64,000 nucleotides of DNA, taken from 20CM-4-69-16 sp035637455 (GTDB lineage Bacteria > Gemmatimonadota > Gemmatimonadetes > Gemmatimonadales > GWC2-71-9). The notes below the pieces were generated by a model. That model ran no database searches, was not told the origin of the DNA, and saw only the letters and a list, made by a program, of their open reading frames with translations. The position numbers were made by a program, and so were the translations under genes. Shown here one piece after another: positions 48,414-56,585 of the stretch; within the stretch, counting starts at the first letter, position 1, and each line of letters opens with the position of its first letter. The stretch covers positions 11,264-75,263 of the forward strand of contig DASPXE010000132.1 in the NCBI GenBank assembly GCA_035637455.1, written 5' to 3'.

Positions 48414-49440
48414 CGCGCGGCGGTACCGCGGGGCCGTCATCGGGGCGGGCGGCACCGCGCGGCAGTCTCACATCCCCGCGCTACTGACCGCGGCGGGCCT
48501 GCGCGAGCGGGTCGAGATCGTCGCCGTCGTGGACAGCGCCGCGGACGTGCCGCCCGTCGACGGTATCCCGCTGCTGTCGGGACGCGAGCAGCTCGCCGCC
48601 CTCGGACCAGTCGACTTCATCGACATCTGCACGCCGACGGTCTCGCATCTCGATCTCATCCTGTGGGGCCTCGAGCGGGGCTACCACGTCGTGTGCGAGA
48701 AGCCTGTGGCGCTCACGCGCGCCGAAGCGGACCGCATCGCCGCGGCGGCCCGGGTCCGCGACCGGATCGTGATGCCGTGTCATCAGTACCGCTTCAATCC
48801 GGTGTGGCTCCGGGTGAAGGACTGGCTGCGCGAAGGCGCGATCGGGCGCTGGCACCTCGCGGAGCTCGGGGTCTACCGGCTCACGGCGGATCCGGGGCGT
48901 GACGCTGGGGGTACGCCGTGGCGCGGCACGAGTGCGGCGGGGCGGGGCGGCGTATTGCTCGATCACGGGACCCATCTCGTGTACCAGCTGCTCGACGTCG
49001 CGGGGATCCCGGCCGCCGTGACCGCGTGGACCGGGCGACTGCGGCATCGCACCTACGAGGTTGAGGACACGGCGTCGCTGCAGTTCGAATACGCCGAGCG
49101 GCTGGTGACGATGTTCTTCACGTGGGCCGCGCGCCGTCGCGAGAACCGCATCCGGTTCGTCGGAGAGCGCGGCGCGATCGAGTGGGTGGGCGGTGAGCTG
49201 CGGCTCGAGCGCGACGGCACGCTCGAGCGGTACGACTGCTCCGCCGAGCTCGACAAGACGGCGTACCATCGCTGGTTCGCGGGCCTGTTCGAGTCGTTCG
49301 TCGCATCGCTCGACCAGGGCGATCCGACCCGCGCCGCCGTCCCCTACCTCGACGACATCCGACGCGTGGCGACGGTGGTCGAGCACGCCTACCAGGCCGC
49401 CCAGCGCGGCTGCAGGGTCGCGATCCCGGACGGCGTGTGA
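48391..49440 (+). CDS. Gfo/Idh/MocA-family NAD(P)-dependent oxidoreductase
   Basis: 349 residues. N-terminal Rossmann start GAVIGAGGTARQSHIPAL, then IDICTPTVSHLDLILWGLERG and the family motif CEKPVALTRAEADRI (Glu-Lys-Pro). The C-terminal domain contains GRGGVLLDHGTHLVYQLLDVAG with the usual D-H-G-x-H pattern. Members oxidise a sugar or polyol hydroxyl such as that of inositol. With the class III aminotransferase in the same operon, an oxidation-transamination pair on a polyol head-group precursor is plausible. Overlaps both neighbours (23 and 4 bp). Confidence 0.87.
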   Translation: MSTPASPDARRYRGAVIGAGGTARQSHIPALLTAAGLRERVEIVAVVDSAADVPPVDGIPLLSGREQLAALGPVDFIDICTPTVSHLDLILWGLERGYHVVCEKPVALTRAEADRIAAAARVRDRIVMPCHQYRFNPVWLRVKDWLREGAIGRWHLAELGVYRLTADPGRDAGGTPWRGTSAAGRGGVLLDHGTHLVYQLLDVAGIPAAVTAWTGRLRHRTYEVEDTASLQFEYAERLVTMFFTWAARRRENRIRFVGERGAIEWVGGELRLERDGTLERYDCSAELDKTAYHRWFAGLFESFVASLDQGDPTRAAVPYLDDIRRVATVVEHAYQAAQRGCRVAIPDGV

Positions 49441-50438
49441 GCCGCAAGCTGCAGGCCCTGCTGTTCGTCTGCGGCTCCGCAGTATTCGCCTACCTGGTAG
49501 CGCGCATCGGCGTGGGGACGCTGCTCGCCGACGCCGTCCACACGGGCTGGATGTTCGTCCCGATCCTCATTCTCTACGGCGTGGTGTACGCCTGCAGTGC
49601 GGCGGCGTGGTGGCTCACCATGGCGGACGAGCCGGTGCGCCCGCCGTTCTGGCGCACGTACGCGATCACCGTCGCCGGCTTCTCGCTCAACTTCGTCACG
49701 CCGATGGTCAACGTCGGCGGAGAGCCGTTCAAGATCGCGGCGCTGTCGCGCTGGCTGGGCGTGCGTCGTGCGGCGGGGTCGGTCGTGATCTATCAGATGT
49801 TGCATACGTTGGGGATGCTGCTGAGCTTCCTCACGGCAGTTATGCTCGGCGCGGTGCTACTGCCGCCTCACCCGGCCCTGCGCGCCGGCCTGGCCGTCGC
49901 CGGTGCGGTGCTCGCCGCGCTGTGCTGGCTGCTGTTGACGGGACATCGCCGCGGCGTGCTGCAGCGGGCGCTCGATCTGATACACCATATCCCGCTGCTC
50001 GACCGCCTCGGCCAGCGCCTCGAGTCCAAGCGGGCGACGCTCGCGGACATGGATGCGCAGATTACAGACTTCTATCACAAGCGACCCGATCGCTTCTGGC
50101 AGGCGCTCCTGCTCGAGTATCTCAGTCGCTCGATCTTCATGCTCGAGTACGTGCTGATCGGCCTCGGCGTGGGCTTGCACATCACGTATCTGCAAGCCTA
50201 CGCCATCGGGGGGCTCACCTCGCTGATTCAGAACGTGATCTTCATCGTGCCCTTCGAAGTCGGCACCAAGGAGGGCTCCCTGTATCTCTTCTTCCGACTG
50301 CTGCGTCTCGACCCGGCGCTCGGCGTCTATACGGCGATCGTGAGCCGGCTGCGCGACTTGGCCTGGATCGGGGCGGGACTCGGACTCGTGTGGTTGTCGG
50401 GGCGCCATCCGACCGCCGAGCGGGCGACGGCGCCGTGA
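49437..50438 (+). CDS. Lysylphosphatidylglycerol-synthase-TM family membrane protein (putative lipid flippase)
   Basis: 333 residues from GTG 49437 (overlapping GTGA). About eight membrane helices. Family landmarks of LPG_synthase_TM (PF03706-type): GFSLNFVTPMVNVGGEPFKIAAL in the second quarter (parts: FVTPMVNVGGEPFKI), and a C-terminal AIGGLTSLIQNVIFIVPFEVGTKEGS (parts: SLIQNVIFIVPFEVG). The domain occurs in MprF flippases and HpnL-type lipid transporters. No synthase domain is attached. In this cluster it is the best candidate to move the product lipid across the inner membrane. Confidence 0.82.
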   Translation: MSRKLQALLFVCGSAVFAYLVARIGVGTLLADAVHTGWMFVPILILYGVVYACSAAAWWLTMADEPVRPPFWRTYAITVAGFSLNFVTPMVNVGGEPFKIAALSRWLGVRRAAGSVVIYQMLHTLGMLLSFLTAVMLGAVLLPPHPALRAGLAVAGAVLAALCWLLLTGHRRGVLQRALDLIHHIPLLDRLGQRLESKRATLADMDAQITDFYHKRPDRFWQALLLEYLSRSIFMLEYVLIGLGVGLHITYLQAYAIGGLTSLIQNVIFIVPFEVGTKEGSLYLFFRLLRLDPALGVYTAIVSRLRDLAWIGAGLGLVWLSGRHPTAERATAP

Positions 50439-50884
50439 CGCTGTTCACACACATCCTCGCCACCACGCTCGGTGTGCAAGCGATGGAGCTGCACGGCCGC
50501 GACGCGGCCCTCGCCTACGCGTTCGGAGTCGGCGTGGACGTGGACCACGTGGTGAAGGCGCCGTTCTACCTCCGGGCGGTGGGCCTGCGAGACAAGCGCG
50601 GTTATTACTGGCGCTCGTCGCTGCAGGAGCCGGTAGCGCTGCTGTGGATCGTGCCGCTATCCATCTTCCTCGGCACCGTCGTGCCCCTCGTGTTTTTCGC
50701 GATCCACATCGCCATGGACTACAGCGTGCGCTTCGAGAAGATGCCGCTGTACCCGTACTCGCCCTGGGTGACCCGTGGATGGCTCACCCACATCCCGGAC
50801 AGGGTGAAAGAAGGCGTCCTGTTTACGGTGCTGCTGACGGCGAACGTCGTAGTGTACTTCCGGTGGTTCGGCATCCATGTATGA
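50435..50884 (+). CDS. Small polytopic membrane protein, DUF457/YdjM-like
   Basis: 149 residues from GTG 50435, which overlaps the previous TGA; the longer open frame upstream is a shadow. An N-terminal His (LFTHILATTLG), an acidic-His group GVDVDHVVKAPFYL and FFAIHIAMDYS give the same kind of spaced His/Asp set as the protein at 40920, on about three membrane segments. Possibly a membrane-embedded metal hydrolase. Overlaps the next gene by 8 bp. Confidence 0.62.
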   Translation: MTLFTHILATTLGVQAMELHGRDAALAYAFGVGVDVDHVVKAPFYLRAVGLRDKRGYYWRSSLQEPVALLWIVPLSIFLGTVVPLVFFAIHIAMDYSVRFEKMPLYPYSPWVTRGWLTHIPDRVKEGVLFTVLLTANVVVYFRWFGIHV

Positions 50885-51476
50885 CTTTGCGCCAGTCGTC
50901 GGCCGGGGATTGGACCGGGCGATCCGCCCGCTGCTGCGGCTGGTTCACCTCACGCTCGGCCTGTCGCCCGCGCAGGTCACGTGGGCGGCGTTCGGAGCGA
51001 GCGTCGCTGCGGGCGCGGCCGTGGCCGCCGGGCGGCTCGGTTGGGGCCTCGGCTTGATGGCTCTGGGGCAGGTGCTGGACGGGATCGACGGCGGCATCGC
51101 GCGGGAGTTTGGGCTCGCCTCCGAAGCCGGCCGCCGGCTCGACACACGGCTCGATCGGGCGTCCGAAGCCGTCATCTTCGCCGGCTTCGTCTACGCCGGC
51201 CTCGTCTCGCTCAAGCTGGGCCTGCTGGCGGTGGTCGCGATTCTGCTCATGACGAGCATCGCGGACCGCTCGAAGCTCGACCCCGGGGTCAAGCGGTTCG
51301 CGCTCTACTTCGGGATCTGGCTCCCGTACCCGCTGCTCTTCACGATCGTGTTTGCGGTGAACTTGGCGGCGTACGTGGTGGGGTTGCTGATCATCGACAT
51401 CCAGTTCCAACACCGCATGGACGCGCTGGGCGGGGACCTGGACACCATCGCCGCGCGCGCGGCGCGTGAGGCTTAG
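50877..51476 (+). CDS. CDP-alcohol phosphatidyltransferase family protein (copy 2)
   Basis: 199 residues, about five membrane helices, typical size for phosphatidylinositol- or archaetidyl-phosphate-type synthases. The motif D-G-x2-A-R-x8-G-x3-D-x3-D is complete (D68, D71, A75-R76, G85, D89, D93). Would transfer a CDP-activated lipid or polyol to an alcohol. In a ceramide locus, a phosphatidyl-polyol made here could be the donor for the PAP2/Aur1-like protein encoded head-on next door. The two stop codons overlap in TTAG (51473-51476), leaving no intergenic space. Confidence 0.87.
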   Translation: MYDFAPVVGRGLDRAIRPLLRLVHLTLGLSPAQVTWAAFGASVAAGAAVAAGRLGWGLGLMALGQVLDGIDGGIAREFGLASEAGRRLDTRLDRASEAVIFAGFVYAGLVSLKLGLLAVVAILLMTSIADRSKLDPGVKRFALYFGIWLPYPLLFTIVFAVNLAAYVVGLLIIDIQFQHRMDALGGDLDTIAARAAREA

Positions 51477-52432
51477 GCCTGCTCCAGGCTCCCCGCCGGG
51501 AGTCGGGCGCCGACCTTCTCCGGCTCCGCCCCGTAGATGTACTGCGACACCAGCACCCCGCCGGCCACGAACAGGCCGGCCAGCGCGTCTACCGCGTAGT
51601 GGAACTGCCCGTACACCACCGACAGCACCAGGCCGAGCGTCAGGGGCGCGAGCGCGAGTCCCAAGGGGCGCCAGTAGCGCAGCGCGCAGATCGCGGCGAC
51701 CACGGCGGCGGCCACATGGGAGGACGGGAACGCCGCGCCCCAGGAGTCGCCCCGGTCGAGCAACCATTGCGTAGCGCGCGCCGGCCAGGTGTCGGTCGCG
51801 GCGTTGTGCGCGAGATCGAAGGCGTAGCGCGGGCCTGCCACCGGAAAGAAGAGGAACACCACGTAGCAGAGATAGAACGTCACCATCACAGCGAAGATCG
51901 TGCGCCGCGCGGCGTCGCGCCGCCCGCTGATCCACAGGCCGAGGGGAGAAGCACACAGGATCGCGTAATAAGCGATGTAACACGTGTGCATGATCCATGA
52001 GAACACGGGGTTCGGCCATTCGCGAATCCAGCGGTACGACAGCTGCGAGCCGAACACCCACAGCTCGAGGCGTTGGATCGCGAGGTCGTGCTGGTAGCCG
52101 ACGTCCACGTTGAGCACGCCCACCTCGGCGTACAGCCCGCCGAGCAGCAGCATGGGGTACCAGTCGCCGAGGAAGCGGCCGACCGGCCCCGCGTCGCGCG
52201 CTCGCGGGGCGAGCAGGACGAGCCCGACCAGCAACACGTGCGCGAGGAGCAGCCAGTCCCACCCCGCTCGATCGTCGGCGGTGAAGAGCAGCACGGCGGC
52301 GGTCGCGACGGCTACGTACAGCAGGGTGACGAGATCGATGGCGGTGAACCGTTGCAGGACGGCACGACGGAACGCCAGCGGTCCCGTGCGACGTGCCATG
52401 GTGCCCTCGGGTGACGTGTCGTTCACAGCCAT
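51473..52432 (-). CDS. PAP2-family integral membrane protein, Aur1/inositol-phosphorylceramide-synthase-like
   Basis: 319 residues from ATG 52432, which overlaps the cerR-like gene by 10 bp. Six or so helices. PAP2 catalytic motifs are AAFPSSHVAAAVVA (His) and VVYGQFHYAVDALAG (His and Asp). The upstream SYRWIREWPNPVFSWIMHTCYIAYY (parts: WPNPVFSWIMH and CYIAYYAILC) and FLFFPVAGPRYAFD resemble the PAP2_3 subgroup that contains Aur1-type inositol phosphorylceramide synthases, which move a phospho-head group from a glycerolipid to ceramide. Being last in the spt operon makes that role attractive. A simple lipid phosphatase is the alternative. Confidence 0.78.
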   Translation of the reverse strand: MAVNDTSPEGTMARRTGPLAFRRAVLQRFTAIDLVTLLYVAVATAAVLLFTADDRAGWDWLLLAHVLLVGLVLLAPRARDAGPVGRFLGDWYPMLLLGGLYAEVGVLNVDVGYQHDLAIQRLELWVFGSQLSYRWIREWPNPVFSWIMHTCYIAYYAILCASPLGLWISGRRDAARRTIFAVMVTFYLCYVVFLFFPVAGPRYAFDLAHNAATDTWPARATQWLLDRGDSWGAAFPSSHVAAAVVAAICALRYWRPLGLALAPLTLGLVLSVVYGQFHYAVDALAGLFVAGGVLVSQYIYGAEPEKVGARLPAGSLEQA

Positions 52433-53391
52433 CCCTCCGCGCGGTACCACTCGGCGGTGCGCCGCAGCCCCGCGTCCAGGTCCGTCGCCGCGCGCCACCC
52501 GGTGTCCCGCATCAGCGCGTCGGGCCGGCAGGTCCAGGCGGGGGCGAGGAACTCGTCCGCCTTGTCGGCCGACAACACGGTTGCGCGGCCCACGAGGTGG
52601 GCGAGCGACCCGATGACCCAGAGCATTCCGCGGGCGACGGGCGCGGGCAGCGGCACGATGCGCGGCTCGCGTCCCACCGCCCGGCCGACCGCCCGCACCA
52701 GCTGGCGGCTCGTCGTGATGGCGGGATGCGCCGCGTAGTATACCTGGCGCGCCGCGCCGGGGGAGGTCGCTGCGGCGACCAAAGCGCCCGCCAGGTCCCC
52801 TGCATAGATGACCGACAGCTCCTGCGATCCGTCACCGAACACCGGCACGAGCCCCCTGCGGGCCAACTTGAAGACCTTCAAGACCTCGCGATCCCATTCG
52901 CCATACACCGTCGGCGGGCGCACGATGGTCCAGGGAAACGGCATCGCCCGGACCAGGATCTCGGCCGCGAGCTTGCTCTGGCCGTACGGTGTGACGGGCG
53001 CAGGGCGGCGCGCTTCCTCGATCGGCTGGCCCGGCGTCGTGGGCCCGCCGGCGGCGAGCGACGAGACGAGCACGAAGCGCTGCGGCGGCTGGAGCGAGGC
53101 GGCCTCGAGCACATTGGCGGTGCCGTCGCGGTTCGCCTCCATGAATTCCTGCAAATCGCGGGCGCTGATCCGGCCGGCGACGTGAAACACGACGTCCACG
53201 CCCGCGCAGCCCTCCGCCAGGGCGCGAGCGTCGTCCAAATCGCCCCGCACGATCCGGACGTTCCGCCAGCCGAGCGCTTGTGCCTTGGCGGGGCTGCGGA
53301 CGAGGCAGCCGACCTCCTCGCCGCGCTCGAGCAGCGCCCGAACGAGGTGCGCGCCGACGAAGCCCGTCCCGCCGGTGACGAACGCCTTCAC
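52423..53391 (-). CDS. cerR: NAD-dependent epimerase-family reductase, ceramide reductase (CerR)-like
   Basis: 322 residues from GTG 53391, which overlaps the upstream stop (GTGA). Extended SDR features: TGGTGFVGAHLVRALL (cofactor loop), GDLDD, VFHVAG, Ser in VLVSSLAAGG, and the YxxxK pair in YGQSKLAAE, then RPPTVYGEWD. In Caulobacter-type bacterial sphingolipid synthesis, an epimerase-like enzyme (CerR) reduces the 3-oxo group of the acylated sphinganine. The immediate upstream genes, a GNAT-like acyltransferase and a serine palmitoyltransferase, supply exactly those steps, so the assignment rests on both family and context. Confidence 0.8.
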   Translation of the reverse strand: MKAFVTGGTGFVGAHLVRALLERGEEVGCLVRSPAKAQALGWRNVRIVRGDLDDARALAEGCAGVDVVFHVAGRISARDLQEFMEANRDGTANVLEAASLQPPQRFVLVSSLAAGGPTTPGQPIEEARRPAPVTPYGQSKLAAEILVRAMPFPWTIVRPPTVYGEWDREVLKVFKLARRGLVPVFGDGSQELSVIYAGDLAGALVAAATSPGAARQVYYAAHPAITTSRQLVRAVGRAVGREPRIVPLPAPVARGMLWVIGSLAHLVGRATVLSADKADEFLAPAWTCRPDALMRDTGWRAATDLDAGLRRTAEWYRAEGWL

Positions 53392-54494
53392 AGGGGCTTG
53401 TCGTAGATCCGGTACGTGCGGTAGGGCCGGAAGCCGAGCTGCACGGCCGCGTTGTTCATGGCGGCGTTGTCCTCGAGGATCCAGCCCCCTTCGCCCCAGG
53501 TGAATCCGTGCGCGATCCCCTTGGTCCAGATCCAGTGGTACATCAACGCGTCGACGCCGCTCGAGCGGTAATCCCGCAGCACGCCCAGCAGCAGGATGCG
53601 CAGGCGGTGCACCCTGCGGGCGTGCCACAGGACCTTGAGGATGCCGGGGAACAAACGCCCCGACGGGTTGTGCTTGAGGGCGACGTTCAAGTCGGGCAAG
53701 GCCACGGCGAAGCCGATGACCTGTCCGGCGCGCTCGGCAAAGCACACCAGGTCGGGCACGACGATCGGCTTGAGCTGCTTGGCGAGGTGGTCGATCTCCG
53801 CCTCGCTCAACGGCACGAACCCCCAGTTCTTCTCCCACGCTTCGTTGTAAAGGGCCTTGACCAGCTCGACCTCGGCTGTGAAGCGCCGCATGTTGAGTGC
53901 CCGCAGCGTGATGCCCTTGCGCTGCGCGATCACGCTGGCCGCCCGCACGATGCGCTCGGGGAGTCGGGTGGTCGTGCTCTCGTACACCAGCAGATCCTTG
54001 GCCTTGGCGAAGCCGTAGCGCATGTGCAGGTCGACGTAGTACGGTGGATTCTGCGGCATCATCAAGGTGGGCGGAGTGTCGAACCCGTGGATGAGCAGGC
54101 CGCACTCGTCGTTGATGGACGGGCTCATCGGGCCGCGCATGATGGCCAGGTCCTTGCGTCGCAGCCAGGCCGCCGCCGCGTCGAACAGGGCGGTCGCCAC
54201 TCCCGGGTCGTTCACGCATTCGAAGAAGCCGTAGAACCCGACCCGGTCGTTGTGCGCACGGGTGTGCGCGTCGTTCTTGATGCCCGCAATCCGCCCCGTC
54301 GGTCGACCGTTGGCGTGTGCGACGAAGTATTGCGCCTCGGCGTGCTGGAAGAACGGGTTCTTCGCGGGCGAGAGCAGCGTGCGCACGTCCATGCGCAGCT
54401 GTGGGACCCAAAGCGGGTCGCCGCGGTAATGGTCGTAGGGAAAGGCGATGAAGCGCTCGAGATCGCGCCCGTCGGTGACGGGCGCGATCTCCAC
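53388..54494 (-). CDS. bcerS: GNAT-like acyltransferase, bacterial ceramide synthase (bCerS)-like
   Basis: 368 residues from GTG 54494, 6 bp after the spt stop. Double GNAT-like fold: an N-terminal half with VEIAPVTDGRDLERFIAFP, GFYGFFECVNDP and MRGPMSPSINDECGLLI, and a C-terminal half with VPDLVCFAERAGQVIGFAVA and GILKVLWHARRVH. This layout fits the acyl-CoA N-acyltransferase superfamily proteins that act as bacterial ceramide synthases, unrelated to eukaryotic ones. Predicted to acylate the amine of 3-ketosphinganine. Identification relies on size, fold pattern and position between spt and cerR; no residue-level proof of substrate is possible here. Confidence 0.78.
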   Translation of the reverse strand: MEIAPVTDGRDLERFIAFPYDHYRGDPLWVPQLRMDVRTLLSPAKNPFFQHAEAQYFVAHANGRPTGRIAGIKNDAHTRAHNDRVGFYGFFECVNDPGVATALFDAAAAWLRRKDLAIMRGPMSPSINDECGLLIHGFDTPPTLMMPQNPPYYVDLHMRYGFAKAKDLLVYESTTTRLPERIVRAASVIAQRKGITLRALNMRRFTAEVELVKALYNEAWEKNWGFVPLSEAEIDHLAKQLKPIVVPDLVCFAERAGQVIGFAVALPDLNVALKHNPSGRLFPGILKVLWHARRVHRLRILLLGVLRDYRSSGVDALMYHWIWTKGIAHGFTWGEGGWILEDNAAMNNAAVQLGFRPYRTYRIYDKPL

Positions 54495-54499
54495 TGCGC

Positions 54500-55705
54500 T
54501 CAGATGACCCCCAGCTCTTTGCCGAGCCGGGCGAAGACCTCCAGGGCGTGGTCGATCTGCTGGGCGGTATGGGTCGCCATCAGGCTGGTACGCAACCGGC
54601 AATGGGACGGCGGCACGGCGGGCGGTACCACGGGGTTCGTGAACACACCGCCCTCGAACAGCTTCCGCCAGAAGAGGAACGTCTTCTCGAGCGGCCCGAT
54701 GAGGACCGGCACGATGGGCGTCGCCGTCGGCCCGATATCGAAGCCCTCGCAGCGCAGTCCCTCCTGGAGGCGCCGCGTATTGACCCAGAGCTGGTCGCGC
54801 CGCTCCGGCTCGCGCTGCAGGATGTGCAGGGCGGCCAGCACTCCGGCCGTGTTGGCGGGCGGCAGCGCGGCGGTGAAAATCAGGGGCCGCGAGTTGTGCT
54901 TCAGGTAGTGGACCACGCTCTCGGACCCTGCCGCAAAGCCCCCGATCGAGGCGAGCGACTTCGAGAACGTGCCCACGATGATATCCACTTCGTCCACGAG
55001 GCCGAAATGCGCGGCCGTGCCGTCTCCCCGTGGACCGAGCACGCCGACCGCGTGCGCGTCGTCCAGCGCGAGGGCGGAGCCGTACTTCTGCGCGACCTTG
55101 AGCAGGCTCGGCACGTCGGCGATGTCGCCTTCCATCGAGTAGACGCCGTCGACGATGATCATCATGCCCGTGCCCGCGGGCACCTGCTGCATCTTGCGCT
55201 CGAGGTTCGCCAGGTCGGCGTGGTTGAAGCGCACGGTGTCGCCGTACGACATCTTCGCCCCGTCCACGATCGAGGCGTGATCGAGCTTGTCGAGGAACAC
55301 TACGTCGCCGCGCCCCACGAGGCCCGAGACCAGCCCCAGGTTCGCCTGGTATCCCGTCGAGAACACGAGGCACGCTTCCTTGCCGAAGAACTGCGCCAGC
55401 TCGGCCTCGAGCCGCTCGTGCAAGTCGAGCGTCCCGTTCAACAGCCGGCTGCCGGTGCAACCCGAGCCGTAGCGCTCGAGTGCGTGCTTAGCGGCGGCCA
55501 GGACCTCGGGATGATGCGTGAGCCCCAGATAGTTGTTGGAGCCCATCATGATCCGCTCTTTGCCTTCGATCACGACGACCGTGTCTTCCGAGTGGGAGAT
55601 CGGGCGGAAGTACGGGTACAGCCCGGCAGCTTGAAGCTCCCGCGCCTTCGTGAAGCTCTTGCACTTATCGAACAGCGCGACGTGCTGCAGGGTCTCGGTA
55701 GTCAC
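54500..55705 (-). CDS. spt: Serine palmitoyltransferase (alpha-oxoamine synthase)
   Basis: 401 residues from GTG 55705. All alpha-oxoamine synthase landmarks are seen: MGSNNYLGL, GSGCTGSRLLNGTLDLHERLE (parts: GSGCTGSRLLNG), LDHASIVDG (His143 stacks on PLP), DDAHAVGVLGPRG (Asp215 and His218) and the PLP lysine K249 in GTFSKSLASIGG. HNSRPLIFTAALPPA is typical of SPT more than of KBL or BioF. First committed step of sphingolipid synthesis: serine plus palmitoyl-CoA or acyl-ACP to 3-ketosphinganine. Lead gene of the four-gene minus-strand operon. Confidence 0.87.
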   Translation of the reverse strand: MTTETLQHVALFDKCKSFTKARELQAAGLYPYFRPISHSEDTVVVIEGKERIMMGSNNYLGLTHHPEVLAAAKHALERYGSGCTGSRLLNGTLDLHERLEAELAQFFGKEACLVFSTGYQANLGLVSGLVGRGDVVFLDKLDHASIVDGAKMSYGDTVRFNHADLANLERKMQQVPAGTGMMIIVDGVYSMEGDIADVPSLLKVAQKYGSALALDDAHAVGVLGPRGDGTAAHFGLVDEVDIIVGTFSKSLASIGGFAAGSESVVHYLKHNSRPLIFTAALPPANTAGVLAALHILQREPERRDQLWVNTRRLQEGLRCEGFDIGPTATPIVPVLIGPLEKTFLFWRKLFEGGVFTNPVVPPAVPPSHCRLRTSLMATHTAQQIDHALEVFARLGKELGVI

Positions 55706-55744
55706 GGGGCCCCCAGACAGTTAGGGTGAGAAACAGCAGCCTAG

Positions 55745-55773
55745 ACACTAGTGGCGCTGCCACGAAACCGCAA
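55745..55773 (-). promoter_or_regulatory. Candidate promoter of the spt operon
   Basis: Read on the minus strand: TTGCGG (55773-55768), a 17-bp spacer and TAGTGT (55750-55745), about 40 bp before the GTG start at 55705. The -35 core matches the other promoters proposed in this window; the -10 is weak. Confidence 0.35.
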
Positions 55774-55852
55774 GGTCCCGCGCGGACGTAAGTTAGCACG
55801 TGTCGCCTGGACTACGTAACTTCCAAGCCTCCCGTTTCGAGCGAGAGCCTGC

Positions 55853-56569
55853 ATGTCCCGGTCGGCGGTCGTCTTCGTCTGGCTGTTCGCCGTCGCTCGG
55901 CCGGCAGCGGGTCAGACGCCCTATCGTGTCACGTGGTGGGACGCTGCGTCGGTCGGAACTGCGGGCGCACTGTCACTCATCCCTGTTGCTTTGAATCTGC
56001 CGCGCGGCCAGCCGCCGTGCGCCCCGTGCGACCCGGCCTCGGTTCCGGGCATCGATCGCGCCGGGCTGAACAACGCTTCCGCCAGCGCCGCGACCGCGAG
56101 CGGCGTTCTGCTCGGGGGCGTTGTCGGCGCCGCAGCGTTCGCCTCGCTCCACGGGCTCGATCAGGGTCAGAGACGCGGTAACGCGGCGGTGTTCGTCAAC
56201 GCGCTCGCCTGGACGCAGGCGACGACCGGGTGGCTCAAGGTCATCGTGCACCGCAGTCGCCCGGTCCTTTATACAGCGGATACAGCGGCTGCCATGGCGG
56301 CGGCGTCGCAGCGGGAGAGCCGGCAGTCGTTCCCCTCGGGGCACGCCTCGCTCGCGTTCGCGGCGGCGACGTCGTATCTCGTCATGGCCCAGCGCGAGCA
56401 GCTGCCGCACCGCGCCCGGAACGCGGTGCTGCTGTACGTGGGGGCGGCGGGGGTCGCCGCCCTGCGCGTGGCCGGTGGCAAGCATTTCCCGACCGACGTG
56501 ATGGGTGGCGCGGCGCTGGGCAGCGGCATCGGGTGGCTCACCGCCACGGTTCATGCCAGGGGTCCCTGA
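55853..56569 (+). CDS. Exported PAP2-family phosphatase
   Basis: 238 residues. A signal peptide (VVFVWLFAVARPAAG) precedes four or five hydrophobic segments. Complete PAP2 signature: KVIVHRSRP (K-x6-R-P), SFPSGHASLAFA and RVAGGKHFPTDVMGG. The active site should face the periplasm, where it could dephosphorylate undecaprenyl-PP, phosphatidate or a sphingoid phosphate. Divergent from the spt operon across a 147-bp gap. The following permease gene begins just after or inside its 3' end. Confidence 0.87.
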   Translation: MSRSAVVFVWLFAVARPAAGQTPYRVTWWDAASVGTAGALSLIPVALNLPRGQPPCAPCDPASVPGIDRAGLNNASASAATASGVLLGGVVGAAAFASLHGLDQGQRRGNAAVFVNALAWTQATTGWLKVIVHRSRPVLYTADTAAAMAAASQRESRQSFPSGHASLAFAAATSYLVMAQREQLPHRARNAVLLYVGAAGVAALRVAGGKHFPTDVMGGAALGSGIGWLTATVHARGP

Positions 56570-56585
56570 CCAGCTCCCCCGCGTT

